A program made the position numbers and the translations under genes. Shown here in pieces: positions 25,114 through 34,120 of a stretch of DNA of 36,307 nucleotides. The DNA comes from JAWXBM01 sp034440115 (lineage in GTDB: Bacteria; Pseudomonadota; Gammaproteobacteria; Xanthomonadales; SZUA-36). The notes beneath the pieces were generated by a model. It made no database searches, was not told the origin of the DNA, and saw only the letters and a program-made list of their open reading frames with translations. Positions within the stretch are counted from its first letter, which is position 1; each line of letters starts with the position of its first letter. The stretch covers positions 1 to 36,307 of the forward strand of contig JAWXBM010000089.1 of NCBI GenBank assembly GCA_034440115.1. Reading direction: 5' to 3'.

Positions 25114-26220
25114 CTATTCCGGCCCCAACTCCAGCTTGGCCAGAAACTCCAAGGCAAAATCCTGCAGACGGCCCGCTTCGATCGCTGTGCGCATGCCTTG
25201 CATCAGTTGCTGGTAAAACCACAAGTTGTGCATGGTCATCAGGCGTGGGCCGAGCATTTCGCTGCATTTATCCAGATGCTTCAAATAGGCGCGGGAATGT
25301 TGCTGGCAGGTTGGGCAAGCACATTCCGGATCCAGCGGACGGATGTCACGCTCATAGCGCGCGTTACGGATTTTGATAACACCGCGACTGGTAAAAATAT
25401 GACCATTTCGCGCGTTTCTGGTCGGCATCACGCAATCAAACATGTCGATGCCACGCAAAACCCCGGCAATCAGGTCCTCAGGACGGCCTACGCCCATCAA
25501 GTAGCGCGGCCGATCAGCAGGCAGTGCGGGCACAGTAAACTCCAGCACGCGGTTGCGCTCGTCTTCCGGCTCACCTACCGACAAACCACCAATGGCATAA
25601 CCAGCAAAACCAATCTGGGTGAGCTCAGTTGCCGAGCGAATGCGCAGCGCTTCATAGACACCACCCTGCACTATGCCAAACAAGGCTGAAGGATTGCCCG
25701 CATGAGCTTTTGCTGAGCGTTCAGCCCAGCGCAAGGACAATTCCATGGACTCGCACGCCACCTTCTCGGTGGCCGGATAAGGCGTGCACTCATCAAAAAT
25801 CATCACGACGTCCGAGCCCAATGATTTCTGCACCGACATGGATTCTTCCGGCCCCATGAATACCTTCGACCCATTCACCGGTGAGGCAAAAGTCACGCCC
25901 TGCTCGGTGATTTTGCGCCGCTCCGCCAGGCTCCACACCTGAAAGCCACCCGAATCGGTCAGGATGGGGCCTTGCCAGTTCATGAAGTCGTGCAGATCAC
26001 CGTGCGCTTCAATCACTTCAACACCCGGCCGCAACAGCAGGTGAAAGGTATTGCCCAGCAGAATCTGTGCGCCGGTTTGGCTGACTTCAGCCGGGCTCAT
26101 GGCCTTGACCGTGCCGTAGGTGCCCACCGGCATAAAGGCGGGTGTTTCCACCACCCCACGGTCGAATTTCAACCGTCCTCTGCGGGCGGCATGGTCGGTT
26201 TTCAGTAGTTCAAATTTCAT
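25114..26220 (-). CDS. tgt: queuine/preQ1 tRNA-guanine transglycosylase
   Basis: The 368-aa TIM-barrel enzyme swaps guanine-34 for preQ1 in GUN-anticodon tRNAs. Signatures are MPVGTYGTVKAMSP, ILTDSGGFQVWSL, DVVMIFDECTPYP, GIVQGGVYE and DMFDCVMPTRNARNGH, where the Asp of the last is the nucleophile. The zinc site is CACPTCQQHSRAYLKHL. The start at 26220 (MKFELLKTDH) matches the E. coli N-terminus; an adjacent ATG at 26223 is equally possible. An ORF extending upstream to 26280 runs into hairpin sequence and is rejected. It follows queA, but both flanking spacers are unusually long and structured. Confidence 0.97.
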   Translation of the reverse strand: MKFELLKTDHAARRGRLKFDRGVVETPAFMPVGTYGTVKAMSPAEVSQTGAQILLGNTFHLLLRPGVEVIEAHGDLHDFMNWQGPILTDSGGFQVWSLAERRKITEQGVTFASPVNGSKVFMGPEESMSVQKSLGSDVVMIFDECTPYPATEKVACESMELSLRWAERSAKAHAGNPSALFGIVQGGVYEALRIRSATELTQIGFAGYAIGGLSVGEPEDERNRVLEFTVPALPADRPRYLMGVGRPEDLIAGVLRGIDMFDCVMPTRNARNGHIFTSRGVIKIRNARYERDIRPLDPECACPTCQQHSRAYLKHLDKCSEMLGPRLMTMHNLWFYQQLMQGMRTAIEAGRLQDFALEFLAKLELGPE

Positions 26221-26250
26221 CATTAAGAGCCAGATATAGATTGCGGGAAT

Positions 26251-26396
26251 CTCTGACCTATTCAGAGGTTCCTGCGACACAGGGAAGTGTCGCCATTTTC
26301 AATGAACACGTTCATTGAAAATGAAGGATATTGAAAACCACGTTTTTCAATATTCGTGCTCTGAGAAATCCAGGATGGATTTATTCAGAGCTTCCT
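26251..26396. repeat. five consecutive hairpins and a 15-bp direct repeat between queA and tgt
   Basis: Hairpins are at 26251-26267 (ctctga / tcagag), 26274-26293 (gcgacac / gtgtcgc, loop agggaa) and 26294-26323 (14-bp stem, 2-nt loop). Two more are at 26328-26353 (atattgaaaa / ttttcaatat) and 26358-26391 (gctctga and aaatcca arms). Almost every base from 26251 to 26391 is in a stem. A 15-nt direct repeat tattcagag(g/c)ttcct lies at 26259-26273 and 26382-26396, bracketing four of the hairpins. The middle two share the arms ttttcaat / attgaaaa, so alternative pairings exist. The last hairpin is immediately 3' of the queA stop. Confidence 0.8.
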
Positions 26397-27413
26397 TTAT
26401 GTAATCAGCATGGCATCGCCATAACTGAAAAAGCGATAGCGGTTCTGCACGGCATGGGTATAAGCAGCTCGAATGGACTCGATGCCCGCGAAAGCACTGA
26501 CCAGCATTAGCAAAGTTGATTCCGGCAGGTGAAAGTTGGTCAGCATAGCGTCTACCACCCGAAACTCGTAGCCCGGATAGATAAAAATACGGCTGTCTCC
26601 GGTAAAGGGTCTCAATTCACCGCTGGCCGCCGCAGTCTCCAGGCTTCGTACCGAGGTGGTTCCAACTGCAATCACCCGGCCACCGCGGGCGCGTGTTTCA
26701 GCTACCGCCTGGCAAACCGACTCCGGAACTTCCAGGTATTCAGCGTGCATCTGATGATCTTCAATTTGCTCGGCACGAACGGGTTGGAAAGTCCCGGCAC
26801 CTACATGCAGCGTCAGATGGGTTCGGCGCACGCCTTGTTTTTCCAGACTGTCCAACAAAGCTTCATCAAAATGCAGTCCGGCAGTAGGCGCAGCAACCGC
26901 TCCGGGCCTGCTGGCATAGACGGTCTGGTAGCGCTCCAGATCTGTTTCATCGTCAGGCCGTTCGATATACGGCGGCAAGGGCATGTGCCCCATGCGCTGC
27001 ATCAGGCTCGCCAACGGTGCGCCAGCCGACCGCAGACAGAAAAACTCGCCCTCCCGTCCCTGTACTTCCAATTCTGTGCCATCTTCCAACAGCAAGTTGT
27101 TTCCTGATCGGGGTGTTTTGCTGGCCTTAACCTGCGCCAGGCATCGATGGTCATCCAGCATGCGTTCGACCAGAATCTCGACCTTGCCACCGGTCAGTTT
27201 GCTGGCAAACAACCGTGCCGGCAGAACTCGGGTATTGTTGAATACCAATAGATCGTCTGCGCGTAACAGCGATGGCAAATCGCGCACGAGCTGATCCTGC
27301 ACTGAAGTGTTGTCGCGGTGCAGATGCAACAGTCGGCTATCCGATCGCCTTGCCAGCGGTTGCTGGGCGATTAATTCGCCGGGCAAGTCAAAATGGAAAT
27401 CACTGCGTTTCAA
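26397..27413 (-). CDS. queA: S-adenosylmethionine:tRNA ribosyltransferase-isomerase
   Basis: The 338-aa enzyme adds the cyclopentene precursor to preQ1 in tRNA (epoxyqueuosine step), directly after Tgt in the pathway. DLLVFNNTRVLPARLF, LVERMLDDHRCLAQVKASK, GHMPLPPYIERPDD, GAVAAPTAGLHFDE and VTLHVGAGTFQPVR-type segments are all present, with FHLPESTLLMLVSAFAG near the end. The start appears to be TTG at 27411-27413 (MKRSDFHFDLP aligns with E. coli MRVTDF). An in-frame stop lies four codons upstream and no ATG or GTG intervenes. It is the first gene of the queA-tgt-yajC-secDF group. Confidence 0.96.
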   Translation of the reverse strand: MKRSDFHFDLPGELIAQQPLARRSDSRLLHLHRDNTSVQDQLVRDLPSLLRADDLLVFNNTRVLPARLFASKLTGGKVEILVERMLDDHRCLAQVKASKTPRSGNNLLLEDGTELEVQGREGEFFCLRSAGAPLASLMQRMGHMPLPPYIERPDDETDLERYQTVYASRPGAVAAPTAGLHFDEALLDSLEKQGVRRTHLTLHVGAGTFQPVRAEQIEDHQMHAEYLEVPESVCQAVAETRARGGRVIAVGTTSVRSLETAAASGELRPFTGDSRIFIYPGYEFRVVDAMLTNFHLPESTLLMLVSAFAGIESIRAAYTHAVQNRYRFFSYGDAMLIT

Positions 27414-27531
27414 TATTGTTCTTCAAATTTCCTGGATGCGCATTTTAACCGTGCAGGACCTTGCATGACCATGTACCCGGCCGATGCGACGCCCAGTTGC
27501 CCGGTACTTTATCCAATTGAATACCTGCCAT

Positions 27532-27558
27532 GAAAAAGGGCCGGATTAGCCGGCCCTT
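27532..27558 (-). terminator. intrinsic terminator of the S8 protease gene
   Basis: A 9-bp stem, aagggccgg / ccggccctt, has a 5-nt loop. Read on the minus strand it is followed by TTTTT, about 45 nt after the protease stop. It separates that gene from queA. Confidence 0.85.
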
Positions 27559-27600
27559 CAATCAAGTTAAAGAAATTACTGGACCAACTCGCAGCCCAGT

Positions 27601-30600
27601 TTACTCACATAGAAGCTTGTCAGATATTTTCACAATCGGATCAGTACGTTTGACCACCTGAGCAGGTGAAAACGCGGTGTAGTCAAACGTCCAACTGCCA
27701 GCCGTTTCGCTGCTGAAATTGCGCTTAAAAGTCCCTACCTCGGTGATATCTACCGGCACTTCAGGGCAGGTGGCACAATAAGCCTTGTAGTGCAGAATCG
27801 GCATGCTTGTCTGGTTGGACATGTTATTGGTCGAATCGGCCGCCAACAGGAATTTCGGATTGCCCCTGCCATCAAAAAGATAATGAATGTGTGACTGCGC
27901 CTGGCTGAACAAACTGACCGTGGCACCACCCAGCCCTACCAGTTGTTTACCCCAGGTGCCGTGATAACTCTTCTTTGAACCACTGACAGTGGGGCAGGTA
28001 TTCGGGCTCAGTGGCACCATGGTGTCAGAGCCCACAATTCCCAGTAAGGAATAGGAATAGATCACTTCCGTATTGCTGATAAAGGTCATGGACAGTTTGC
28101 CCACTACCTGGCTCTGCTGCTGGGAACCGTCATTGGTGTAGCGCAGCACATCAGTAACCCAAATGTTGCCCGTTGGGGCTGGCGCGCTGGCGTTGTAAAA
28201 AGTAGGCAGCCCCATCGCATCGTAGGAATACCACAGCACGTAATGAAAACTGCCGATGGAGTTGTATTCGCCACCCTGGTAGTTATAACGCTCGAAACGG
28301 TACAGACCCTTGAATGGGGTAATACCCGCCTTGGTACTCTGCACATTGCTACTGATACTGACCGCTGCGGGGTTCGCTGCAACATTGGCGAGGCGCACGA
28401 AATATCGCCCGGGCGTCGGGTTGTTATTCAGCGTAACGCTGGGGCCAAGGTTGCTGCCGCCGTTGGCTGATGCAACCACAGCCAATCCGCCTGGCAAGCT
28501 GGCAAAGGGCTGCGAAGCCATTGCCAGGTCGAAATCCTGCCGGTAGAGTTGCATTTGCAAGTTATTGCTTTGAGTGCCGTTGGCGCCCGCGGCCTGAACA
28601 TTCAGGGATGTGGTGCCGGGTGGCACATCAACAAAAATCCGTTCATGTGCTGAATTGGCAGCCAACGCCAAGCCCTGAGTGTCACCACTGAACAAAGGGA
28701 AAGTCTGCGGAGACACCACGGCACTGCGATTAAAACGAATCGGTATCACGCCCAGGTTATTGGGCTGATTTCGGGCACTGCCCAAGCCTACAGCACCCAG
28801 TAACTGATCACCCGGCACAGCGGCAACGTTTCGCCAGTTCACATGCACATCAAACTGTTGACTGTCAGCAACGATGCCTGGGCCAGTGACCATAAGCTGT
28901 GAATGATCAGAAGGGGCAATTGCTGCACTCAACAAAGTGACTTCGTCGCCTGGAACTTTAACGCCCGCCCAGTTTTGAATAACAATCCAGTAGTTGCCCG
29001 CGGGCAGATTATAGAGATTACATTCTTCTATATCTTCGGGAGTGGTACTGGTGCAAAGCTCTTCTTCTTCATCAGCCACACCGTTCAGGTTGTCGTCACG
29101 ACCTACAAACATATCCAGGTCCTCAGCACTCGAAGCCAGGGTTTCTGCATGCAACCACAAGCCGCCAGCAGGCAGATTGTGCCAAACCGTAAACACACCT
29201 TCACCGCCATCGAACGGATCTTCATTCTGGACGATATTGCGACGCCCTTTGTCACTCTCGAGACCGCTACTGGTAGGGTCTTCCTTGAGGGTTCGCACGG
29301 TGCGTGTCTGGGCAACCAGGCCCCCGCTTTTAAAGGTAAGATCAGGCAACGCCACCAAACCACTCAGGCTGAATGACTGGGTTCCGGTATCACGATCATC
29401 ACTGATGTTCCAACCAGCAGGTAGCGTTCCACCGCTGGACAATACGGCGGCAGTGAAGGACTGATCAGGCGAACCTGCGCTGGAAAACACCACATTGCCG
29501 TAAACCCATGTGCCGATCATGTTGGCATTGGTCACGTCTACTTCTATCGTTAGCGTGCGCGATGCGCCGTTAGCCAGGGTGAAGTTGGCTGGATTAACCG
29601 TAACCAACGTACCCGCAGGGAAATTCGCCGAACTGGTAGTCCAGCTACCGCCGCCTTTTTGATCCGTCACTTTGCGTGTAAAGCTGCACTTGGTTTTGCA
29701 CGCGACGTTTACCAGGCCCGGCAAGTTGAGATTCCTGGGGATGCCGCTGGTCGCAGGATTCGCTGCACTGAACTCTGCACCAGTAACATCCAGGAACAGG
29801 CCGGCATTGGCTGCCAGGCCCAAACGAGGCCGACCTGCGCCACGCTCATGCGGCGTTGCAGCCGGGCCATCAAAATCTCTGGCCAATACCGCTGTTGAGG
29901 TAGTTTCCAGCGCCGAGGCAACCTGTGACACTGACCATGTGGGATGCAATGAACGAAGCAAGGCTGCAGCGCCGGCAATATGCGGAGATGCCATCGAAGT
30001 GCCGGATAGAACCCGGAATTCTTCACCTACATTCGAAGCTGAAAGTATCGAAGTACCCGGAGCGATCATATTGGGCTTCAGTACTTCCTGCACTGTTCCG
30101 GTAAGCGGTCCACGCGAACTGCTGTTGCTGAGTATGTCTGCGTAAACATCGTCCTTGATCAGGGCAAAACCGGACAATGAGCCCTGGTGGTTCGTGCCAC
30201 TGTTTAACCAGGTGCGCAATTTGTCACCGGCAGTATCGCCCAAATGACTGGCTGGCAGACAGTGGTCATCGGATACCACCGTATCGCCTGTTTCATCGGT
30301 ATTTGCCAGGATGTAGCCACCCGCGCCCGCCAGCAAAACGTTTTTACCTTTCTCAATCCGGCCATAAATGCCGCGGTCGCAGACCACAATTTCACCATTA
30401 AAAGGAGTTTGGCCTTGCCAGGGGTTGCTGGCCCCGGTATTGCCAGCGCAGGTTGCAGCCAATTCAGCAGTGCCTGTGCCACACAAGGCATTGCCGAAAT
30501 CCTTGGCGTGTACGATCTTGCGTACACCGATACCACTGGTCAGGCTAGCTCCAACCAAATTGGCTGGTGGAGTAGTTGCTCCACCACTGAGATTTTGCAC

Positions 30601-31782
30601 TTCGCTGCCAAATATCCGGTTGTGTGTGGCATTGCCGGCCGCTACCAGCCAAGGGGCATTGGCAGGTGAACCTACTGTTCCTGCATTTGGGCCTGAATTA
30701 CCTGCTGAAGTGACCACAAATATCCCGGCATTGCGCGCATTCAGGAAGGCCAAAGGAATACCGCCACTTTGCCACGGGGTGAAGGCCGAAGTGCCGATTG
30801 AATAGTTGATGACATCAATGCCATCCGTAATCGCCTGATCAATCGCCGAGAGAATGGCTGAGCCCTGGCATCCACCACCGTCCGGATCTTCCGGATCGCC
30901 CGCAAAACAGGCTCGATAAGTCACCAGGTTGGCATGCGGGGCAACGCCAGAAATGAAAGCCTGAGCTGCACCGTTCAGAGTTACATTCAGACGATTACCC
31001 GCGGCAATACCAGCCACATGGCTACCATGGCCGTCGTTATCGCGGCCATTGTTGTTTTCTTCTATTTCATCGGTTTGAGGATCATCCTGGACAAAGTCGA
31101 ATACCCCAACCAGTTTGTTGTTGCACAGTACCTCAGGTTGGCTGCATAGCCCTTTTTGTACACCAAAAGGATTCACATGGTTGAAACCATCCGAGGGGTC
31201 TGCAAACGAAGGATGTTCCCAATTGATGCCCGAATCGATAACACCGATGACCACCCCTTCACCGCGATTGGCAGGCAAGCCAACCGTGCCATTCCAGATA
31301 TCTGCGGCTCCCAGCCAGGGCGGGCCTGCATCGGTCTGCATTTTCAGTACCGGGTCGGCTTGTATGGAGTTGATCAATGGCGATGCTTTGAGCTGCGCTG
31401 CTTCTTTTGCGGTCAATTCCAAGGCCAAACCGTTAGTGGCATTGGCATAAACGTGACTGGGCTGCACCACGCGACCGAGTAATACCGCCGCCTCCAGTAA
31501 AAAAGATTCGCGCATTTCCAGCAAATAGTCGGCATAAACTTGAACGCGCGCCGTGGTCAGGTCCAGTTTGCCTTCTGGCGATATGGATTCGGCCGCTGGT
31601 CGCAACCGTTCACCAGAGAGAGAACCATCCGGTCGCTTCAATTCTTCACCGCGGTAAGCGGCAATGGGAGGATTGTGCAATTCAATGATATAGCGCTGGC
31701 GCTTTTGACCATTGTCATTGGCGTTAACCAACGATGGGAGCACCATTAAGCAAATCAAAGCCAATGTCGACAACCGCGCCAT
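27601..31782 (-). CDS. large secreted S8 (subtilisin-like) serine peptidase with C-terminal accessory domains
   Basis: The 1393-aa protein has a signal peptide (MARLSTLALICLMVLPSLVNA) and an I9-like propeptide region (about 28-150, ending in SPLINSIQAD). The S8 domain has Asp183 (VIDSG), His252 (DGHGSHVAG) and Ser596 (SGTSMASPH). A PA-domain-like insertion lies before the Ser. Beyond residue 700 come a fibronectin/immunoglobulin-like domain, two regions resembling pre-peptidase C-terminal domains (EDLDMFVGRDDN..., NLQMQLYRQDFDLAMAS), and a roughly 200-residue C-terminal domain with repeated YNYQGGEYN/GLPTFYN/GRGNPKF motifs. I do not recognise that last domain. The ATG at 31782 has AGGAG 6 nt upstream; an ATG at 31803 would add seven residues before the signal. 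It probably degrades extracellular protein. It follows gor by 37 nt on the same strand. Confidence 0.92.
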   Translation of the reverse strand: MARLSTLALICLMVLPSLVNANDNGQKRQRYIIELHNPPIAAYRGEELKRPDGSLSGERLRPAAESISPEGKLDLTTARVQVYADYLLEMRESFLLEAAVLLGRVVQPSHVYANATNGLALELTAKEAAQLKASPLINSIQADPVLKMQTDAGPPWLGAADIWNGTVGLPANRGEGVVIGVIDSGINWEHPSFADPSDGFNHVNPFGVQKGLCSQPEVLCNNKLVGVFDFVQDDPQTDEIEENNNGRDNDGHGSHVAGIAAGNRLNVTLNGAAQAFISGVAPHANLVTYRACFAGDPEDPDGGGCQGSAILSAIDQAITDGIDVINYSIGTSAFTPWQSGGIPLAFLNARNAGIFVVTSAGNSGPNAGTVGSPANAPWLVAAGNATHNRIFGSEVQNLSGGATTPPANLVGASLTSGIGVRKIVHAKDFGNALCGTGTAELAATCAGNTGASNPWQGQTPFNGEIVVCDRGIYGRIEKGKNVLLAGAGGYILANTDETGDTVVSDDHCLPASHLGDTAGDKLRTWLNSGTNHQGSLSGFALIKDDVYADILSNSSSRGPLTGTVQEVLKPNMIAPGTSILSASNVGEEFRVLSGTSMASPHIAGAAALLRSLHPTWSVSQVASALETTSTAVLARDFDGPAATPHERGAGRPRLGLAANAGLFLDVTGAEFSAANPATSGIPRNLNLPGLVNVACKTKCSFTRKVTDQKGGGSWTTSSANFPAGTLVTVNPANFTLANGASRTLTIEVDVTNANMIGTWVYGNVVFSSAGSPDQSFTAAVLSSGGTLPAGWNISDDRDTGTQSFSLSGLVALPDLTFKSGGLVAQTRTVRTLKEDPTSSGLESDKGRRNIVQNEDPFDGGEGVFTVWHNLPAGGLWLHAETLASSAEDLDMFVGRDDNLNGVADEEEELCTSTTPEDIEECNLYNLPAGNYWIVIQNWAGVKVPGDEVTLLSAAIAPSDHSQLMVTGPGIVADSQQFDVHVNWRNVAAVPGDQLLGAVGLGSARNQPNNLGVIPIRFNRSAVVSPQTFPLFSGDTQGLALAANSAHERIFVDVPPGTTSLNVQAAGANGTQSNNLQMQLYRQDFDLAMASQPFASLPGGLAVVASANGGSNLGPSVTLNNNPTPGRYFVRLANVAANPAAVSISSNVQSTKAGITPFKGLYRFERYNYQGGEYNSIGSFHYVLWYSYDAMGLPTFYNASAPAPTGNIWVTDVLRYTNDGSQQQSQVVGKLSMTFISNTEVIYSYSLLGIVGSDTMVPLSPNTCPTVSGSKKSYHGTWGKQLVGLGGATVSLFSQAQSHIHYLFDGRGNPKFLLAADSTNNMSNQTSMPILHYKAYCATCPEVPVDITEVGTFKRNFSSETAGSWTFDYTAFSPAQVVKRTDPIVKISDKLLCE

Positions 31783-31819
31783 AACTACTCCTGTATGTGT
31801 CATTTAGTCCTTTTCCCTT

Positions 31820-33178
31820 CTAACCTGCTGCCAACGGATGACGCATGGTCACCAGTTCTTCCGCCGCCGTAGGGTGTATGCCAATGGTCTCATCGAACTG
31901 TGCTTTGGTCAGGCCGAATTTTACCGCGACCGCAAAGCCCTGAACAATTTCAGGAGCATCCGTTCCCACCATATGCAAACCCACCACCCGTTGTGTATCC
32001 CGGGCCACAATCAGCTTCATCATGGACTTCTCAGCCCGGCCCGTCATGGTGTGTTTCATCGGCCTGAATTCAGACCGGTAAATATCCAGGTCACCAAAAT
32101 GCGTCCCGGCATCGTGTTCGCTGAAACCCACCGAGCCCACCGGCGGTTGTGAAAACACCGCTGAAGGAATGTATTCATGCGATACCGGGCGGTTTTTGCC
32201 GGCAAACTCCGTATCGGCAAAGGCATGCCCTTCATAAATCGCTACCGGCGTGAGGTTGACCCGACTGGTCACGTCACCCACTGCCCAAATGTGCTCCACG
32301 CTGGTACGTGAGTATTCATCCACCACGATCCAACCACTGGCGTGTACCTCAACTTCGGTATGCTCCAGGCCAAGATTGCGCACATTCGGCACTCTGCCCG
32401 TTGCATACATGACCTGATCGACGATCAAAATCTTTCCATCATCCAGCTCGCAATGCAGCTCGTTGCCATGTTTGCTGATCGCATTGATGTTGCGCTCAAA
32501 AGCAAAATTTACGCCCTTGCCGGCCATTTCTGCGCTCAAAACCCGTCGCACATCGTGGTCAAAGCCCCGCAGGACTTCATCGCCACGATACAACTGGGTA
32601 ACTTCGGAGCCCAAGCCGTTGAATATACCGGCGAATTCACAAGCGATGTAACCACCTCCGATGATTACAATACGTTGGGGCAAATCAGTCAGGTAAAATG
32701 CTTCGTCCGAACTGATGGCAAATTCAATGCCCGGAATATCCGGCAACCAGGGATGAGCCCCGCTGGCAATCAGAATACGTTCAGCGCTAACGACTCGATC
32801 GCCGACCTGTACCTTGTGGTTGTCGATAAAACTGCCCCGGCTCTCGAACAGGGTCACCCCTGAATTGCTCAGCAATTTCAGATAGACCTGGTTGAGGCGA
32901 TCGATTTCCTTGTCCTTGGCAGCGATCAGGGCTGGCCAGCTAAAACTGCGCTCGCCCACCGTCCAGCCAAAACCGGCTGCATCCTCGAACTCTTCAGAAA
33001 AATGGGCCGCATAGGCCAGTAACTTCTTGGGCACACAGCCACGTATCACACAGGTGCCGCCGACCCGGCTTTCCTCACAAATAGCGACCTTCGCCCCATG
33101 ACTGGCAGCAATCCGCGCGGCGCGCACGCCGCCGGAGCCTGCACCAATCACCAACAAGTCGAAATCAAAGCCCGGCAT
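31820..33178 (-). CDS. gor: glutathione-disulfide reductase
   Basis: The 452-aa class I flavoprotein reductase has the FAD motif GAGSGG, the redox pair GGTCVIRGCVPKK (Cys43, Cys48) and the NADPH motif IGGGYIACEFAG with downstream Arg residues. The C-terminal HPTAAEE has His435 and Glu440. CVIRGC and the short N-terminus are like the glutathione reductases of plants, cyanobacteria and many proteobacteria rather than E. coli Gor. It regenerates GSH, the cofactor of FrmA/FrmB encoded elsewhere in the window. ATG 33178 is preferred to GTG 33184 because AAAGGG is 8 nt upstream of it. It is probably cotranscribed with the S8 protease. Confidence 0.94.
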   Translation of the reverse strand: MPGFDFDLLVIGAGSGGVRAARIAASHGAKVAICEESRVGGTCVIRGCVPKKLLAYAAHFSEEFEDAAGFGWTVGERSFSWPALIAAKDKEIDRLNQVYLKLLSNSGVTLFESRGSFIDNHKVQVGDRVVSAERILIASGAHPWLPDIPGIEFAISSDEAFYLTDLPQRIVIIGGGYIACEFAGIFNGLGSEVTQLYRGDEVLRGFDHDVRRVLSAEMAGKGVNFAFERNINAISKHGNELHCELDDGKILIVDQVMYATGRVPNVRNLGLEHTEVEVHASGWIVVDEYSRTSVEHIWAVGDVTSRVNLTPVAIYEGHAFADTEFAGKNRPVSHEYIPSAVFSQPPVGSVGFSEHDAGTHFGDLDIYRSEFRPMKHTMTGRAEKSMMKLIVARDTQRVVGLHMVGTDAPEIVQGFAVAVKFGLTKAQFDETIGIHPTAAEELVTMRHPLAAG

Positions 33179-33190
33179 GCTCACAACCCT

Positions 33191-33232
33191 TTAGAAGACT
33201 GATATTAGAAGACTGATATTAGAAGACTAATA
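33191..33232. repeat. 14-bp tandem repeat, three copies, upstream of gor
   Basis: ttagaagactgata occurs twice exactly (33191-33204, 33205-33218) and once with one change (33219-33232). Read on the minus strand each junction gives a TAATAT -10-like hexamer just ahead of the gor ribosome site, so the array could change gor expression. No matching -35 was found. Confidence 0.9.
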
Positions 33233-33523
33233 AATACCAATAAAATCAACAGCGCCCCGCCACCATTGCAACCGGGCGCAACAGGTTAGCTGGGCCAGCA
33301 TTACAAGTACAGGACGAATTGGCTATTTTAATGACAGCACAAAGCCGGAAAGATGCCCTGCCCTGAATCAATTGCCCATGCTGCAGTCATGGACTTGCCG
33401 ACGACCAGCCCGTAGCATAGCTCCAATCATAGGCCGCCAAGCGCCATAGAGCTGCCGCATGTGGCTTTCTCAAACTTGCAGATCCTTCAACCTGATTCTG
33501 AAACCCAAGCTGAACTCCCAGAG
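33233..33523. promoter_or_regulatory. divergent gor / ccm intergenic region
   Basis: This stretch upstream of ccmA must hold promoters for both directions. The only plus-strand candidate I see is ATTACA, 18 bp, TATTTT near 33300-33330, which is weak. A GTG at 33461 would extend ccmA by 21 residues with no family support. No other gene is apparent. Confidence 0.3.
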
Positions 33524-34120
33524 ATGCTCAAAGTTTCCCAACTTAGCCTGGAACGGTATTTTCAACCGGTATTTCAACCCGTGGATTTCTCCCTGAAAGC
33601 GGGCGAATTGATGGTAATTACCGGTGCTAATGGCAGTGGTAAAACCACCCTGATCCGCTTGTTGGCCGGCATTCTCACCGCCAGCTCGGGCTCCATCAGT
33701 AGTTCAGCAACATCAACGGCGTATCTGGGACATGCCCTGGCCATCAAGGAAGATTTGAGCGCTTTGCAGAATCTGCGCTTCGTCGCCGAGTTTAATGGTG
33801 GATTCAAAACATCCATAGAACTTGTGCTAAGGCAAGCCGGGCTCAGCCGCGTCGCGCATCAGCCCGCGCGCACCCTGTCAGCCGGTCAACGCAAGCGTTG
33901 CGCCCTGGCCCGGCTGTTGCTGGTTTCGGCACAGTTATGGTTGCTGGATGAGCCCTACTCCAACCTCGACCAGGAGGGTATTGAGCTGGTGGATGAATTA
34001 TTGATTCAGCATGTGTCGGGCGGTGGAGCTGCCATCGTCGCAACGCATGGTGAACACCGGCCGCAGTTGGAACGCCAACGGGATTTATTCCTGCTTGCGG
34101 GGTTTGCCACTGATGAGTAG
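33524..34120 (+). CDS. ccmA: heme exporter ATP-binding protein CcmA
   Basis: The 198-aa ABC ATPase of cytochrome c maturation System I has Walker A GANGSGKT (34-41), signature LSAGQ (118-122) and Walker B LWLLDEP (Asp142, Glu143), then the H-loop His. With CcmB, C and D it drives release of heme-loaded CcmE on the periplasmic side. The ATG at 33524 (MLKVSQLSLE) aligns with E. coli CcmA. The stop overlaps ccmB by 8 nt. Confidence 0.94.
   Translation: MLKVSQLSLERYFQPVFQPVDFSLKAGELMVITGANGSGKTTLIRLLAGILTASSGSISSSATSTAYLGHALAIKEDLSALQNLRFVAEFNGGFKTSIELVLRQAGLSRVAHQPARTLSAGQRKRCALARLLLVSAQLWLLDEPYSNLDQEGIELVDELLIQHVSGGGAAIVATHGEHRPQLERQRDLFLLAGFATDE

Noticed and set aside
26221..26280. Longer tgt N-terminus starting at 26280
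   Set aside because: The extra 20 residues are encoded by hairpin sequence and have no counterpart in Tgt proteins; MKFELLKTDH matches the family start.
33461..33523. GTG start extending ccmA by 21 residues
   Set aside because: The extension has no similarity to CcmA and the ATG at 33524 matches the family N-terminus.
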